From an uncultured Bacteroidia bacterium (GTDB taxonomy: Bacteria; Bacteroidota; Bacteroidia; Bacteroidales; F082), in contig CADAPW010000026.1 in NCBI GenBank assembly GCA_902789915.1, forward strand, positions 1 through 40,173: a stretch of DNA of 40,173 bases. The letters run 5' to 3'. This document shows positions 22,948-30,957 of this stretch, in pieces. Numbering within the stretch: position 1 is the first letter of the stretch; every line of letters begins with the position of its first letter. The notes under the pieces were generated by a model. The model saw only the letters and a list, made by a program, of their open reading frames with translations, made no database searches and was not told the DNA's origin. A program made the translations under genes and the position numbers.

Positions 22948-25900
22948 GAAAGTCATTCATTTTATTCGCCTTCTTGCTGGGTTGTATCGGCCTCCAAGCC
23001 CAAAACTACCACATCACCCTACACCGCTCTGGCAGTGTCATCCACAACAACGACGTCAACGACATCACTGAAATCGTCTTCCAAGGCCATAGCCCTGCTA
23101 CGATGGTCATTAACACTGAAAGCGGCGCCTACTCCTTCCCCATCACAAGGTTTGACAGCATCACTTTCCATACCGAGCAAAACGACATCCCACACGGATA
23201 CGACTTTTTGAAGATATGTGAAAACGAGCTGCCTTACACATGGCAAGGCGTGACCTTCTATGAGAGCGGCATTCAAAACATTACGCTCCAAACGCCACAA
23301 GGCAACGACAGTATCGTGAGTCTGAATCTGTCCGTTTACCCGAATTATGAGACAGAGGAATACATGACGGTATGTCCAAGTGCGCTACCAGTAGTATGGA
23401 ATGGCGTAACCTTCTACGAGGCTGGAACAGAGTCCGTATCTATGCAAACAATATATGGATGCGACAGCATCATGACACTGCACCTGTCGGTGAGCGAAAC
23501 GCTGATAGGCGAAGAATACATAACTATCTGTGAAAGCGAGTTGCCCTACACATGGCATGGTCTGACCTTCACAGCCAGCGGAACACAGACTTTGACGCTC
23601 CCATCCTCACAAGGCTGCGACTCCATCGTGACCTTGCACCTGACAGCATATTCCACGCAAACCGGCGATGACTACATGACCATCTACGATAACCAATTGC
23701 CCTATATTTGGCAAGGCGTTACCTTTAACGGAGAAGGTTCCCAAACAGTGACCTTACAGACCGAATTCGGCTGTGACTCCATTGTGACGTTGCACCTTAC
23801 AGTGGTTCCTGCTCCCACGGGCGACACCGTTTATATCACCTATAACGGCAGTTCTGTGTCGGTCGTCAACCCCTTCGCCAGCAACGGCGTGACGGTAAGC
23901 AACACAGGCGCGGATGTTGTCGTTAATTCGACATTGGCCAACGTTCCTTACGTGATTTCAGGTAGTTCCTCAAACGGCTCGCTGACCATGTACAGTTCCA
24001 ACGGTTTCTTCATGGCATTGAACAATCTGTCGCTCACCAGCACGAGCAATGCGGCAATCAATATCGCCAGTGAGGTCGATGTAATGCTACAGCTCAGAGG
24101 CAACTCCACCTTAGTCGACGATGCCAACAGCGCAGTGAACGGAGCCTTCTATGCCGCAGGATCCCTTACCATCAACGGAAACGGCACCCTGCAAGTCACG
24201 GGCAACGCCAAGCATGGCATCCTGGTGGAAGGCGTCATGACGGTCAACTCGGGCACCATCAACATTCCCAGCACCGATAGCGACGGCATCCACGGCAGCA
24301 GCAACCTGGTTTGGAATAACGGTACGCTCAACATCGTAGCCCCTGGCTCCGACGGCCTCGACTTCACGGGCACCGTCACCATAGCCAACGGCAACCTGAC
24401 CATCAACACCACCACACTCAGCCAAAGAAGCATCAAGGTGACCGGAGCGTTCTCCATGACCGGAGGCACACTCAATATCAACATCAACGGCGACGACTGC
24501 AAGGGCATCAAAGGTGCCGACAACATCAGCATCAGCGGCGGCACGGTGGATGTGCAAATTTCTGGCACAGGCTCGCATGGCATCTCTTCCGACACCGACG
24601 TCATCGTTAGCGGCAATGCTGACATCACCGTAGTCTCCTCATCGCAAGACGGCAAGTGCATCAAGAGCGATGGCTCAGTACATATCAACGGCGGCACCAT
24701 GCATCTCACCCACTCTGCCAACGCCTCAAAGGGCATCTCGGCTACGGGTGACGTGGTCGTCACTGGCGGCGACATCACCATCACCGCTTCGGGCAGCATG
24801 CTCACGGAAGTGCTCGAAGGGCAAACCGTCACCTCCTATTGCACCGCAGTCAAGAGCGACGCCAACATCTACATCTCAGGAGGTGCCTTCCACATCACGC
24901 TGCCCACCTCCAACCAAAGCGGCAAGGGCATCAGCGCCAATGGCGCCATCGCCATCAGCGGTGGCACGCACACCTTGAGCGTCAGCGGCAACGACTCGAA
25001 CGGTATCTCTTCCGACGTCAACGTCACCGTCAGCAACACCGCCGACATCACCATCACCTCTTCCGCCTTGGACGGCAAGGGCATCAAGAGTGACAGCACA
25101 ATTTACATCAGCGGCGGCACCATCAACATCACCCATTCGGGCAACACCTCGAAGGGCATCTCCGCCGACAGCGACATCACCATCAGCGGCGGCACCATCG
25201 TCATCAACGCCAACGGCAGCACCGTGGTGACCGACAACGAGCCTTCGTACTGCACCGCCATCAAGGGCGATGCCGACATCAACATCAACGGTGGCGACAT
25301 CACCATCACCTTGCCGACGGCCAACCAAGGCGGCAAGGGCATCAAGTGTGCCGGCAACATGACCATCAGCGGCGACAACACCATCCACATCGAGACCCAC
25401 GGCGACGGCGCCACCTACACTGCCTCGTCGGGCACCGACACCTATTCCAGCAGCTGTCTTCGCGCCGAGGGCAACATGGAAATCGTGAGCGGCAACATCA
25501 CGCTCACCAGCACCGGCAAAGGTGGCAAGGGCATCAAGGTGGGCACCAAGACCGCCACGGGTACCGGATGGGGAGGCACCACCTATACCTACAGCGGCAC
25601 CTACACGCAAGGCAGCCCCGACGGCACCGGCCCCACCCTCACCATCTCGACCACAGGCACCCAGGTAGGCGGCGGAGGTGGCGGCGGCTGGCCTCCAGGA
25701 CCTGGCGGCGGCTCGTCGTCGGCCAGCGCCTCGGCAAAAGCCATCAAGGTGGGCGGCGAGGCGACCCTTTACGGCGGCACCACCACGGTGACGACCACAC
25801 AAAGCGGCGCCGAAGGCCTGGAATCGAAGACGCAAATCAACGTTGAAGGCGGACAGCATTACTTCAAATGCTACGACGACTGCATGAACTCGGCAGGAAA

Positions 25901-26459
25901 AATCTTCTTCAACGGCGGCGTGACGGTATGCTTCAGCAACGGCAACGACGCCATCGACTCGAACGCAGGCACGGCGGGTGCCATCACCATTGGCGACGGC
26001 GTCGTCTTCTCCTACACCACCAAAGGCAGCCCCGAGGAAGGCTTCGACTGCGACAACAACAGCTACATCCGCATCACGGGCACGGGCATCGGCATCAGCG
26101 CGGGCGGCTCGCAAGGCGGTGGCGGCGGTTGGCCTGGCGGCGGCGGTGGCAACACCATCACCGGCGCGGTGCAAGGCTACTACTTCCACACCAGCAGCTA
26201 CAGCTTCCAGGCGGGAAGATACTACACCCTGTCGAATACCAGCGGCGCGGGCGGCACCAACATGGTGACGTTCAGCTTCGAAGCCAACTGCTCCAGCAGC
26301 CTGGCCCTCATCACGGCGACGGGCATGCAGCATGGCAGCACCTATTATGTGAAGTACAGCAACACGTCGCCCACCAACCCGACGACGGCCTTCCACGGCC
26401 TCTACCTTGGCGGAACCTCGTCGGCATCGACGCAGGCGTTCAGCTTCACTGCACAATAA
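22944..26459 (+). CDS. Large secreted beta-helix protein (DUF4353/Cthe_2159-like)
   Basis: A 1171-residue exported protein. A signal peptide (LFAFLLGCIGLQAQ) precedes four repeats of roughly 60-68 residues at about 85-295, each with a C-E-S-E-LPYTWxGVTF-like start and a GCDSIVTLHL end. Such repeats are common in T9SS-era adhesins. From about residue 295 onward it is a repeating right-handed beta-helix with ISGGT, GKGIK and DGIHGSS turns, like the Cthe_2159 carbohydrate-binding family that binds polygalacturonate. Two glycine-rich loops (GGGGGGGWPPGPGGG and GGSQGGGGGWPGGGGG) interrupt it. No T9SS tail is visible, so it may use its partner's tail or another anchor. Polysaccharide binding is inferred. 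GC-rich repeats give long meaningless antisense frames here. Confidence 0.85.
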   Translation: MRKSFILFAFLLGCIGLQAQNYHITLHRSGSVIHNNDVNDITEIVFQGHSPATMVINTESGAYSFPITRFDSITFHTEQNDIPHGYDFLKICENELPYTWQGVTFYESGIQNITLQTPQGNDSIVSLNLSVYPNYETEEYMTVCPSALPVVWNGVTFYEAGTESVSMQTIYGCDSIMTLHLSVSETLIGEEYITICESELPYTWHGLTFTASGTQTLTLPSSQGCDSIVTLHLTAYSTQTGDDYMTIYDNQLPYIWQGVTFNGEGSQTVTLQTEFGCDSIVTLHLTVVPAPTGDTVYITYNGSSVSVVNPFASNGVTVSNTGADVVVNSTLANVPYVISGSSSNGSLTMYSSNGFFMALNNLSLTSTSNAAINIASEVDVMLQLRGNSTLVDDANSAVNGAFYAAGSLTINGNGTLQVTGNAKHGILVEGVMTVNSGTINIPSTDSDGIHGSSNLVWNNGTLNIVAPGSDGLDFTGTVTIANGNLTINTTTLSQRSIKVTGAFSMTGGTLNININGDDCKGIKGADNISISGGTVDVQISGTGSHGISSDTDVIVSGNADITVVSSSQDGKCIKSDGSVHINGGTMHLTHSANASKGISATGDVVVTGGDITITASGSMLTEVLEGQTVTSYCTAVKSDANIYISGGAFHITLPTSNQSGKGISANGAIAISGGTHTLSVSGNDSNGISSDVNVTVSNTADITITSSALDGKGIKSDSTIYISGGTINITHSGNTSKGISADSDITISGGTIVINANGSTVVTDNEPSYCTAIKGDADININGGDITITLPTANQGGKGIKCAGNMTISGDNTIHIETHGDGATYTASSGTDTYSSSCLRAEGNMEIVSGNITLTSTGKGGKGIKVGTKTATGTGWGGTTYTYSGTYTQGSPDGTGPTLTISTTGTQVGGGGGGGWPPGPGGGSSSASASAKAIKVGGEATLYGGTTTVTTTQSGAEGLESKTQINVEGGQHYFKCYDDCMNSAGKIFFNGGVTVCFSNGNDAIDSNAGTAGAITIGDGVVFSYTTKGSPEEGFDCDNNSYIRITGTGIGISAGGSQGGGGGWPGGGGGNTITGAVQGYYFHTSSYSFQAGRYYTLSNTSGAGGTNMVTFSFEANCSSSLALITATGMQHGSTYYVKYSNTSPTNPTTAFHGLYLGGTSSASTQAFSFTAQ

Positions 26460-26483
26460 AAACCAATCAACAAGACGAAAAAA

Positions 26484-26515
26484 CTGCGGACACAACCTTT
26501 TGGTTGTGTCCGCAG
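26484..26515 (-). terminator. Strong hairpin terminator between convergent genes
   Basis: CTGCGGACACAACC pairs perfectly with GGTTGTGTCCGCAG around TTTT. On the minus strand the stem is followed by six T, so it best ends transcription from the DUF4143 remnant; on the plus strand the stem alone may also stop the beta-helix transcript. Confidence 0.8.
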
Positions 26516-26538
26516 CCGTATGATTCGTTCGCGCGATA

Positions 26539-27120
26539 CTAAGTTGTCCCCATCTGGTCTGCGATAATGCCAGGGATAAATCGCACTCCTTTATTCTCAA
26601 ATTCGGCATTGATATTGGCCACATAGCGGTGCGTGATGCCTTCTTCGTCGCAAAAGCCATTCAACGCGGCCATGCCAACCGGCTTCTCAAAACGTTTGTA
26701 TTTACATTCAACGGCCATTTTGTGGAGCGACCCTATCACAACAAAATCGACCTCAGTGCCATTTTGCGTGCGATAGAAGCTGATGACATCGTCAGCCCTG
26801 CGGTTGCGCCACAACTCCAACAAGATTTCATTCTCGAAGATGGCGCCATTGTCGGTACGGAAAGGCATTTCGTTGAAGTTGCCATAAATGATGTTACGTA
26901 GTCCCAAATCGCAGAAATACACTTTTTTCATCTTTCCGATAACCTTGCGTCGGTTGGTGAAAAACGGCTCAACAAGTTTGATGACATACATTTTTTGCAA
27001 CAGCCCGATATATGTTTCACAATCGCCGTAAGGCAAACCACTTTCACGGCTCAGCTCGTTGATGTTGACCAAATTGCCAATCTGAGCGGCCAACAATCGC
27101 AGCAGCTTGTTGAAACTTTT
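26539..27120 (-). pseudogene. C-terminal remnant of a DUF4143 ATPase
   Basis: Only the DUF4143 half of an AAA_14-type ATPase remains: KSFNKLLRLLAAQIGNLVNI, INELSRESGLPYGDCETYIG, then YFCDLGLRNIIYGNFNEMP, IFENEILLELWRN and the FYRTQNGTEVDFVVIG strand pair. The ATPase half, with Walker motifs, is missing. Reading upstream, the frame enters a 65-bp palindrome (27121-27185) and meets a stop, so the repeat marks the truncation point. The annotated internal start (a TTG near 27096) is only the first initiation-like codon. A complete relative is at 15707. About 190 recognisable residues; not expected to be functional. Confidence 0.8.
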
Positions 27121-27185
27121 GCGGCTGCCAGGTGCGACAGCCCTACAAAGCCCATGCTGTTGGGCTGTCGTACCACGGCAGCCGC
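27121..27185. repeat. 65-bp BIME-like palindrome
   Basis: A 23-nt arm (27121-27143, starting GCGGCTGCC and ending CGACAGCCC) pairs almost completely with a 24-nt arm (27162-27185, GGGCTGTCG to GGCAGCCGC) around an 18-nt loop. The half-element GGGCTGTC to GGCAGCC recurs at 32702, so this is a dispersed family. It sits exactly where the DUF4143 gene is cut off. Confidence 0.75.
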
Positions 27186-27266
27186 ATCATTCATTCACGC
27201 ATGGCAAATGCTGATATTCAAACCTTCTGAATTGCAGATTTGGAAGAACGGGGTTTTATAAACGTC

Positions 27267-27542
27267 TTATTTGTCATCGTAATGGCCGTAGGCAGAGATG
27301 ACAAGAACGACCACCTCTGTTTCAAAAATACGATATACCATACGATGTTTCTTCGTGATCTCGCGGCTCCAACGGCCTTCAGGTTTACCTTTTAGCTGTT
27401 CCGGATGGCCCAAGCCTGTTTTTGGGTGTTCGCGAAGTTCCTCGATGAATCGTTGTGCTTTTATGAAAGCTTTAGGCTAGCTTTTGGCAAGTCGAGCCAT
27501 ATCTTCGTCGGCCGAAGTTAAGATTCTTACCTTATATGCCAT
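27267..27542 (-). pseudogene. YoeB/Txe-type toxin gene with in-frame stop
   Basis: Translating the minus strand from ATG 27542 gives AYKVRILTSADEDMARLAKS, a TAG at codon 22, then PKAFIKAQRFIEELREHP, HPEQLKGKPEGRWSREIT, KKHRMVYRIFETEVVVLVIS and a GHYDDK end at 27267. Apart from the TAG this is a complete 91-codon member of the YoeB/Txe family, ribosome-dependent mRNA endonucleases of the RelE superfamily; the catalytic-region Arg, His and Tyr residues are present. The start overlaps the antitoxin stop by 11 nt, the usual antitoxin-toxin order. The toxin is presumably inactive, leaving an orphan antitoxin, unless the TAG is suppressed or an error. Confidence 0.8.
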
Positions 27543-27801
27543 AGCCCAGCCGCTTTAGATGCGTTGTTAAATCCTCACCGGGCAGCACTTCGGAATACTC
27601 GCCTCTTTCGTAAGCCTGTTCTCTGCTATCTAGCATAGCATAGAACTCATCTTTGCTCATTGTTGCTGCGTCTTCTGTCATTTCCTTGGCTACCTTACGA
27701 AGGTATTTGGCAACGCGCTTCATCATGCTTTCGTCTTCAGCGATAATGCTCATATCGCGCCAAATTTGTGCATTCATGGCGTTTATTTGTACTGCGGTCA
27801 T
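27532..27801 (-). CDS. Antitoxin paired with the broken YoeB-like toxin
   Basis: An 89-residue protein directly upstream of, and overlapping by 11 nt, the YoeB-like toxin gene. Its helical N-terminus (INAMNAQIWRDMSIIAEDES) and central basic helix (MMKRVAKYLRKVAKEM) are followed by a polar C-terminal part (KDEFYAMLDSREQAYERGE) that would wrap the toxin. Similar Bacteroidales antitoxins sit before YoeB/Txe toxins, though a YefM DNA-binding fold is not obvious here. A -7 octamer TATTTTTG lies at 27828-27835, 26 nt upstream of the ATG at 27801. With the toxin interrupted, selection on it may have relaxed, but its frame is intact. Confidence 0.75.
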   Translation of the reverse strand: MTAVQINAMNAQIWRDMSIIAEDESMMKRVAKYLRKVAKEMTEDAATMSKDEFYAMLDSREQAYERGEYSEVLPGEDLTTHLKRLGYGI

Positions 27802-27917
27802 TTTATGTTTCCTTTCGTATTACGATGCAAAAATACACATTTTTTGGAACACCGCCATTTTTACGGCAAAATCGTGAAAAAACGGTAGATGCAGTGCGCG
27901 CACCGTCTCGCAAAAAC

Positions 27918-27950
27918 AGCTCGGCCAAGCCGCAAGCGGCCTGGCCGAGC
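27918..27950 (-). terminator. Long hairpin, probable terminator of the fimbrillin-like operon
   Basis: GCTCGGCCA and TGGCCGAGC pair as outer arms, with GCCGC/GCGGC continuing the stem after one mismatch and an AA loop. On the minus strand it is followed by a GTTTTTG tract. It lies about 180 nt beyond the stop of the lipoprotein gene at 28133, past a nested palindrome. Confidence 0.6.
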
Positions 27951-27959
27951 CATAAAAAA

Positions 27960-28115
27960 GAGATTCCCTTCGGGAAATCCCCGATTCGACGAAGTCAATG
28001 GAGTGTGCTTGTTTTACTTAACAAGCGGCGGCTTGAGGGGCTTGCAAACAGCCAACTCCTTCATGCCGCCGCTTAATTGACTATAGTCTTAACTCCATTC
28101 CCGTAAGGGAATCTC
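27960..28115. repeat. 156-bp nested palindromic element
   Basis: Three inverted pairs are nested: GAGATTCCCTT (27960-27970) with AAGGGAATCTC (28105-28115); AATGGAGT (27997-28004) with ACTCCATT (28092-28099); AAGCGGCGGC (28023-28032) with GCCGCCGCTT (28065-28074). The outer arms also fold on themselves (CCCTTCGGG). It fills most of the gap 27802-28132 and holds no credible gene. It could be a MITE-like element or a structured RNA at the 3' end of the minus-strand operon. Confidence 0.7.
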
Positions 28116-28132
28116 AATTATGCGTTCTCCGC

Positions 28133-30127
28133 TTAAAGCTCCGCATCCACTACCGTCCAACCAGAGGGGACAATTATATATTGTACCATGCCATTGCCAT
28201 GCCATTCAGAAGAAGGCCAGTTCATGGAAGGATGCTTGACGAGTGTGCCAGTTGGCGCAACTCCACGTAGCCAATCTCCGACACAACGCCCCGCTGCATC
28301 CGGACCTATACATATGGCAAGGCACTTGACATAGTTGAGGTTGGTGCAACCACGGAACATACTATCATAGTAGGAGGCCTGAAAAGGTAAGCCCGTCATC
28401 GTCGTGACAAGCAGTTCGGGGGCCGTCGTCAAACTGGTGCAGCACTGGAACATGCCACCATAGCAATACTCTACCAATGTCGTGGCGGACAGCACTGGGG
28501 CCTCCGTCAAACTGGTGCAACACATAAACATGCAAGAATAGCAACCATAAGCCAGCGTCATGGCGGAGAGTTCAGGGGCAGTTGTCAGACTGGTGCAACC
28601 ATAGAACATGCCTGAATAGCAAAACTCTGCCATCGTCATGGCGGGTAGTTCGGGAGCCGTCGTCAAACTAAAGCACTTATAGAACATTAGAGCATAACAA
28701 TTATTTGCCAGTGTAGTGGCGGGAAGCGCTGGGGCCGCCGTCAAACTGGTGCAACCTGCGAACATTCCCGCATAGCAACACTCTCCCAACGTTGTGGCTG
28801 GAAGCTCAATGGGATGCTGGGGATGGTTATAAATGGACTGGTTATCCTTAAACAAGGACATAAATGCGCTACTCGGCGCCACAGAGACCGTGGAATAATC
28901 CTCCTTGTCGAGAAGACTCATCACATTACCATAGACATAACACTCTCCAGTGGTAGAGAAGTTGCTATAAAGAACGTCAGAATTGAATGTAATTCCAACT
29001 ATTCCATCGTCATCATAAGAAAACATCGCATAATCTTCAATATAATCATAATACCACCACCAATCAACACCATAGCCAAGCGTTTCATTGTCGCCTCTGA
29101 ACATCACCTTGTCGCCAACGTTGGCCAGAGTGATGGCCGTACCAGAGGTGTATTCGCTCCATGTTTCGCCATCTGTGCTATATTCCATAGTAATGGCAGG
29201 CGTTATGTTGGCCGCCGTAAAAGTCACCGTCGAGTTGGCTGTCTTGGCTTCGAAGGTAAGGCCTGTGAATGGGACCACAACCACCTCAAGTGCGTTGTTC
29301 ACCTTCTTAATTGCACTGCGGGAGATAAAGTCTGCGCCCAGGTTGGCATTGTTCGTCTTCTCGAAGACCATGCTTTCGCCATTGTAGGCCTCCAGCTTGA
29401 AGCCGTTGGCCAGCGAACCTGCAGGAAGCATGATGGTGAAGTCGGTGGCGGTGGTGGCATCGAGGGCCACGCCTGCGCCGCAGTCCAAGGTGATACTATT
29501 GCCGTTGCCTGTGGTGCAGGTCAAGGTGGGCTCACCGTTGTTGTAGTCGGCCGAGAACACGCCGCTGAGGTTGTCGGCAGTGTTGTTGGAGGTCAACACG
29601 AGGCGCGTCACGGTGAGGCCATCGCCAACCATCGGGAAGCAGATGCCGCCCAGCATGTTCTTGAATTCCAACGTCTGTTCGTCGGAGACGGCCATCATCG
29701 GCATGGCGCCGTTGGCGAAGCTGTTGGCCACGTAACTCTGCGTGGCAGGCAGGGTAATGGTGGCCTCGCCCTCGCCGGTGACGGTGTTGCCCGTGGCGGG
29801 ATAGACGGCCGTGTAGGTGGGTTGGAAGAAGTCGTTGTCGTCCTCGCTGCTGAGGAAGGTGCCTTCGGTGGTGTTCTCACCCGAGGTCAGGCGGTAGGTG
29901 GCCGTGAGGCCGTTGCCGTTGCGCACCACGATCTGGTCGCCGGCGTTCCACTGCACTTCGGTGCCCACGAGGTGGGTGCGGCTGCCGTTGCCTTGGTTGG
30001 CCTCAACGGTGGCGAGGAAGCCGTTCTCGGGCACGTTGCCCTGCGGCTTGTTATCTTTCTTGCACGAGGCCAATGCCAATACGGCCACCGTGCAGAGGGT
30101 CATGAGTCTGATGATGTTTCTTTTCAT
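28133..30127 (-). CDS. Fimbrillin-like lipoprotein with LRR-type repeats
   Basis: A 664-residue surface lipoprotein. The signal MKRNIIRLMTLCTVAVLALASC has a clear lipobox with Cys22. The next ~280 residues resemble the fimbrillin/BF-type N-terminal domains of Bacteroidales (WNAGDQIVVRNGNG, TYTAVYPATG, TEFTIMLPAGSLANGFKL-like strands). Then comes FEAKTANSTVTF and at about 430-600 five or six repeats of ~24 residues with the pattern LPATTL, CY, MF-x-GCTSLTxAP, similar to BspA/DUF285 leucine-rich repeats. Likely an adhesin or fimbria-like subunit. I chose ATG 30127 for a normal signal peptide; an in-frame ATG at 30169 overlaps the upstream gene (ATGA) and adds 14 polar residues. Confidence 0.82.
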   Translation of the reverse strand: MKRNIIRLMTLCTVAVLALASCKKDNKPQGNVPENGFLATVEANQGNGSRTHLVGTEVQWNAGDQIVVRNGNGLTATYRLTSGENTTEGTFLSSEDDNDFFQPTYTAVYPATGNTVTGEGEATITLPATQSYVANSFANGAMPMMAVSDEQTLEFKNMLGGICFPMVGDGLTVTRLVLTSNNTADNLSGVFSADYNNGEPTLTCTTGNGNSITLDCGAGVALDATTATDFTIMLPAGSLANGFKLEAYNGESMVFEKTNNANLGADFISRSAIKKVNNALEVVVVPFTGLTFEAKTANSTVTFTAANITPAITMEYSTDGETWSEYTSGTAITLANVGDKVMFRGDNETLGYGVDWWWYYDYIEDYAMFSYDDDGIVGITFNSDVLYSNFSTTGECYVYGNVMSLLDKEDYSTVSVAPSSAFMSLFKDNQSIYNHPQHPIELPATTLGECCYAGMFAGCTSLTAAPALPATTLANNCYALMFYKCFSLTTAPELPAMTMAEFCYSGMFYGCTSLTTAPELSAMTLAYGCYSCMFMCCTSLTEAPVLSATTLVEYCYGGMFQCCTSLTTAPELLVTTMTGLPFQASYYDSMFRGCTNLNYVKCLAICIGPDAAGRCVGDWLRGVAPTGTLVKHPSMNWPSSEWHGNGMVQYIIVPSGWTVVDAEL

Positions 30128-30165
30128 TGTTGTTGTTGAGTGTTTTTTCTGTTTTAGTTTTAAGT

Positions 30166-30432
30166 TCATTCCACTTTGCGCAGCTCGAGGAACTGGTACA
30201 TGCGCTGGTCGAGCTGGCGGTTCTGCTTCACCTTGGAGGGAGGCATCTGCTGCCCGATGTTGTTTTCGGGGCCGTTTGACGAGCCGCTCGTCGCATAGTG
30301 CATATTGAGGTCCATGTCGGAGCTGTCGCGGTTGCCGCCCCCGAAGATGATGAACAGCAAGGGCAGCAACAGGGCGAGCAACAGGCCTAAAATCACCTGC
30401 TCCCTCTGGATTTGGTTTCCTTGTGCACGCAT
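30166..30432 (-). CDS. Small membrane-anchored protein (88 aa)
   Basis: An 88-residue protein with one strong membrane segment (VILGLLLALLLPLLFIIFGG, about residues 14-33) after a short polar N-terminus, then a polar Asn/Gly/Ser-rich region and a charged C-terminal helix (QLDQRMYQFLELRKVE). No family recognised. ATG 30432 is preferred to a TTG six nt upstream. Its stop overlaps a possible start of the lipoprotein gene by 4 nt, and the 50-residue gene lies 13 nt upstream, so the three form one minus-strand operon. It might help assemble or anchor the surface protein. Confidence 0.65.
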   Translation of the reverse strand: MRAQGNQIQREQVILGLLLALLLPLLFIIFGGGNRDSSDMDLNMHYATSGSSNGPENNIGQQMPPSKVKQNRQLDQRMYQFLELRKVE

Positions 30433-30445
30433 AATCAATTAGGGA

Positions 30446-30598
30446 TTAGGCCCAGTCGAAGCCCGTTGTGGTGACGCCTTCGGTGCTGTTGCCGCGCATG
30501 GTGGAGGCGCAGAGCACGGTTGAGGTTCCCAATTGGATGCATTCCGCCCGAGGCGGCAGGTAGGTTTGCCTTTTCAGGCTGCTTTCGTTTTGTTTCAT
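30446..30598 (-). CDS. 50-residue small protein, first gene of the fimbrillin-like operon
   Basis: A 50-codon gene from ATG 30598 to TAA 30446: basic start KQNESSLKRQTYLPPR, then AECIQLGTSTVLCAS, a Gly/Thr-rich stretch and the end GFDWA. The layout Y-x-x-P-R-x-E-x-I-x-L, then LCAS, then an aromatic/acidic end is a pattern I have met in short Bacteroidales proteins next to fimbrillin or surface-protein genes. No signal peptide or membrane segment. It is followed after 13 nt by the membrane-protein gene. Codon periodicity and position support it; role unknown. Confidence 0.6.
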   Translation of the reverse strand: MKQNESSLKRQTYLPPRAECIQLGTSTVLCASTMRGNSTEGVTTTGFDWA

Positions 30599-30688
30599 CT
30601 TTTGTTTGTGTTAGTTTTAATTGTTATAAAATCAGTAAACTGTGGTTTCGCATCAAACAAAAGAAGCGTGCGCTGTGTTTATCACATC

Positions 30689-30812
30689 GTACTTGAAGGT
30701 CCTAGGAAAACCCGTAAAACAAAATGGAAACAACAGCCCACGCATAAGGCGTGAAGCCGTTAGACTACCCCTTGTTTTACTTTGCTCGAAAATTTCCTAG
30801 GTTTTCAAGTAC
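30689..30812. repeat. 124-bp MITE-like inverted-repeat element
   Basis: Ends GTACTTGAA and TTCAAGTAC are inverted; the arms continue with CCTAGGAAA/TTTCCTAGG and GTAAAACAA/TTGTTTTAC, about 40 bp in all with small gaps. The centre has a CACGC/GCGTG hairpin. No obvious target-site duplication. It lies in the 359-bp gap between the divergent operon at 30598 and the HD gene at 30958. Apart from this element and the HD promoter I see nothing else there. Confidence 0.7.
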
Positions 30813-30941
30813 AAGGAAGCATAACGCTTCAATTGGTCAATATGTCTGTCATAACGGAGGATGTCAACATAGACATGCCCCATTTGACACCGCAAAAATA
30901 CACAATTTTTGGATTGCGCGACACCTAATTAATATTTTTAA

Positions 30942-30949
30942 TATTTTTG
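30942..30949 (+). promoter_or_regulatory. -7 box of the HD-domain gene
   Basis: TATTTTTG followed by CC, 8 nt before the ATG at 30958, so the leader is very short. The -33 box is not clear. It places the longer upstream frame (from 30751) outside the gene. Confidence 0.5.
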
Positions 30950-30957
30950 CCATAATT

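Noticed and set aside
24876..26660. A 594-codon open frame on the minus strand opposite the beta-helix gene
   Set aside because: It mirrors the GC-rich, regularly repeated codons of the plus-strand gene, is Ala/Val/Arg/Gly-rich with no family-like motifs, and runs across the terminator hairpin into the DUF4143 remnant.
28814..30139. A 441-codon plus-strand frame opposite the fimbrillin-like lipoprotein
   Set aside because: Gly/His/Val/Arg-rich antisense shadow with no recognisable motif or promoter; the minus-strand gene has a clear signal peptide and repeats.
30751..30957. Longer N-terminus for the HD-domain protein
   Set aside because: It begins inside the MITE-like element, has no family similarity, and a -7 octamer lies just before the ATG at 30958.
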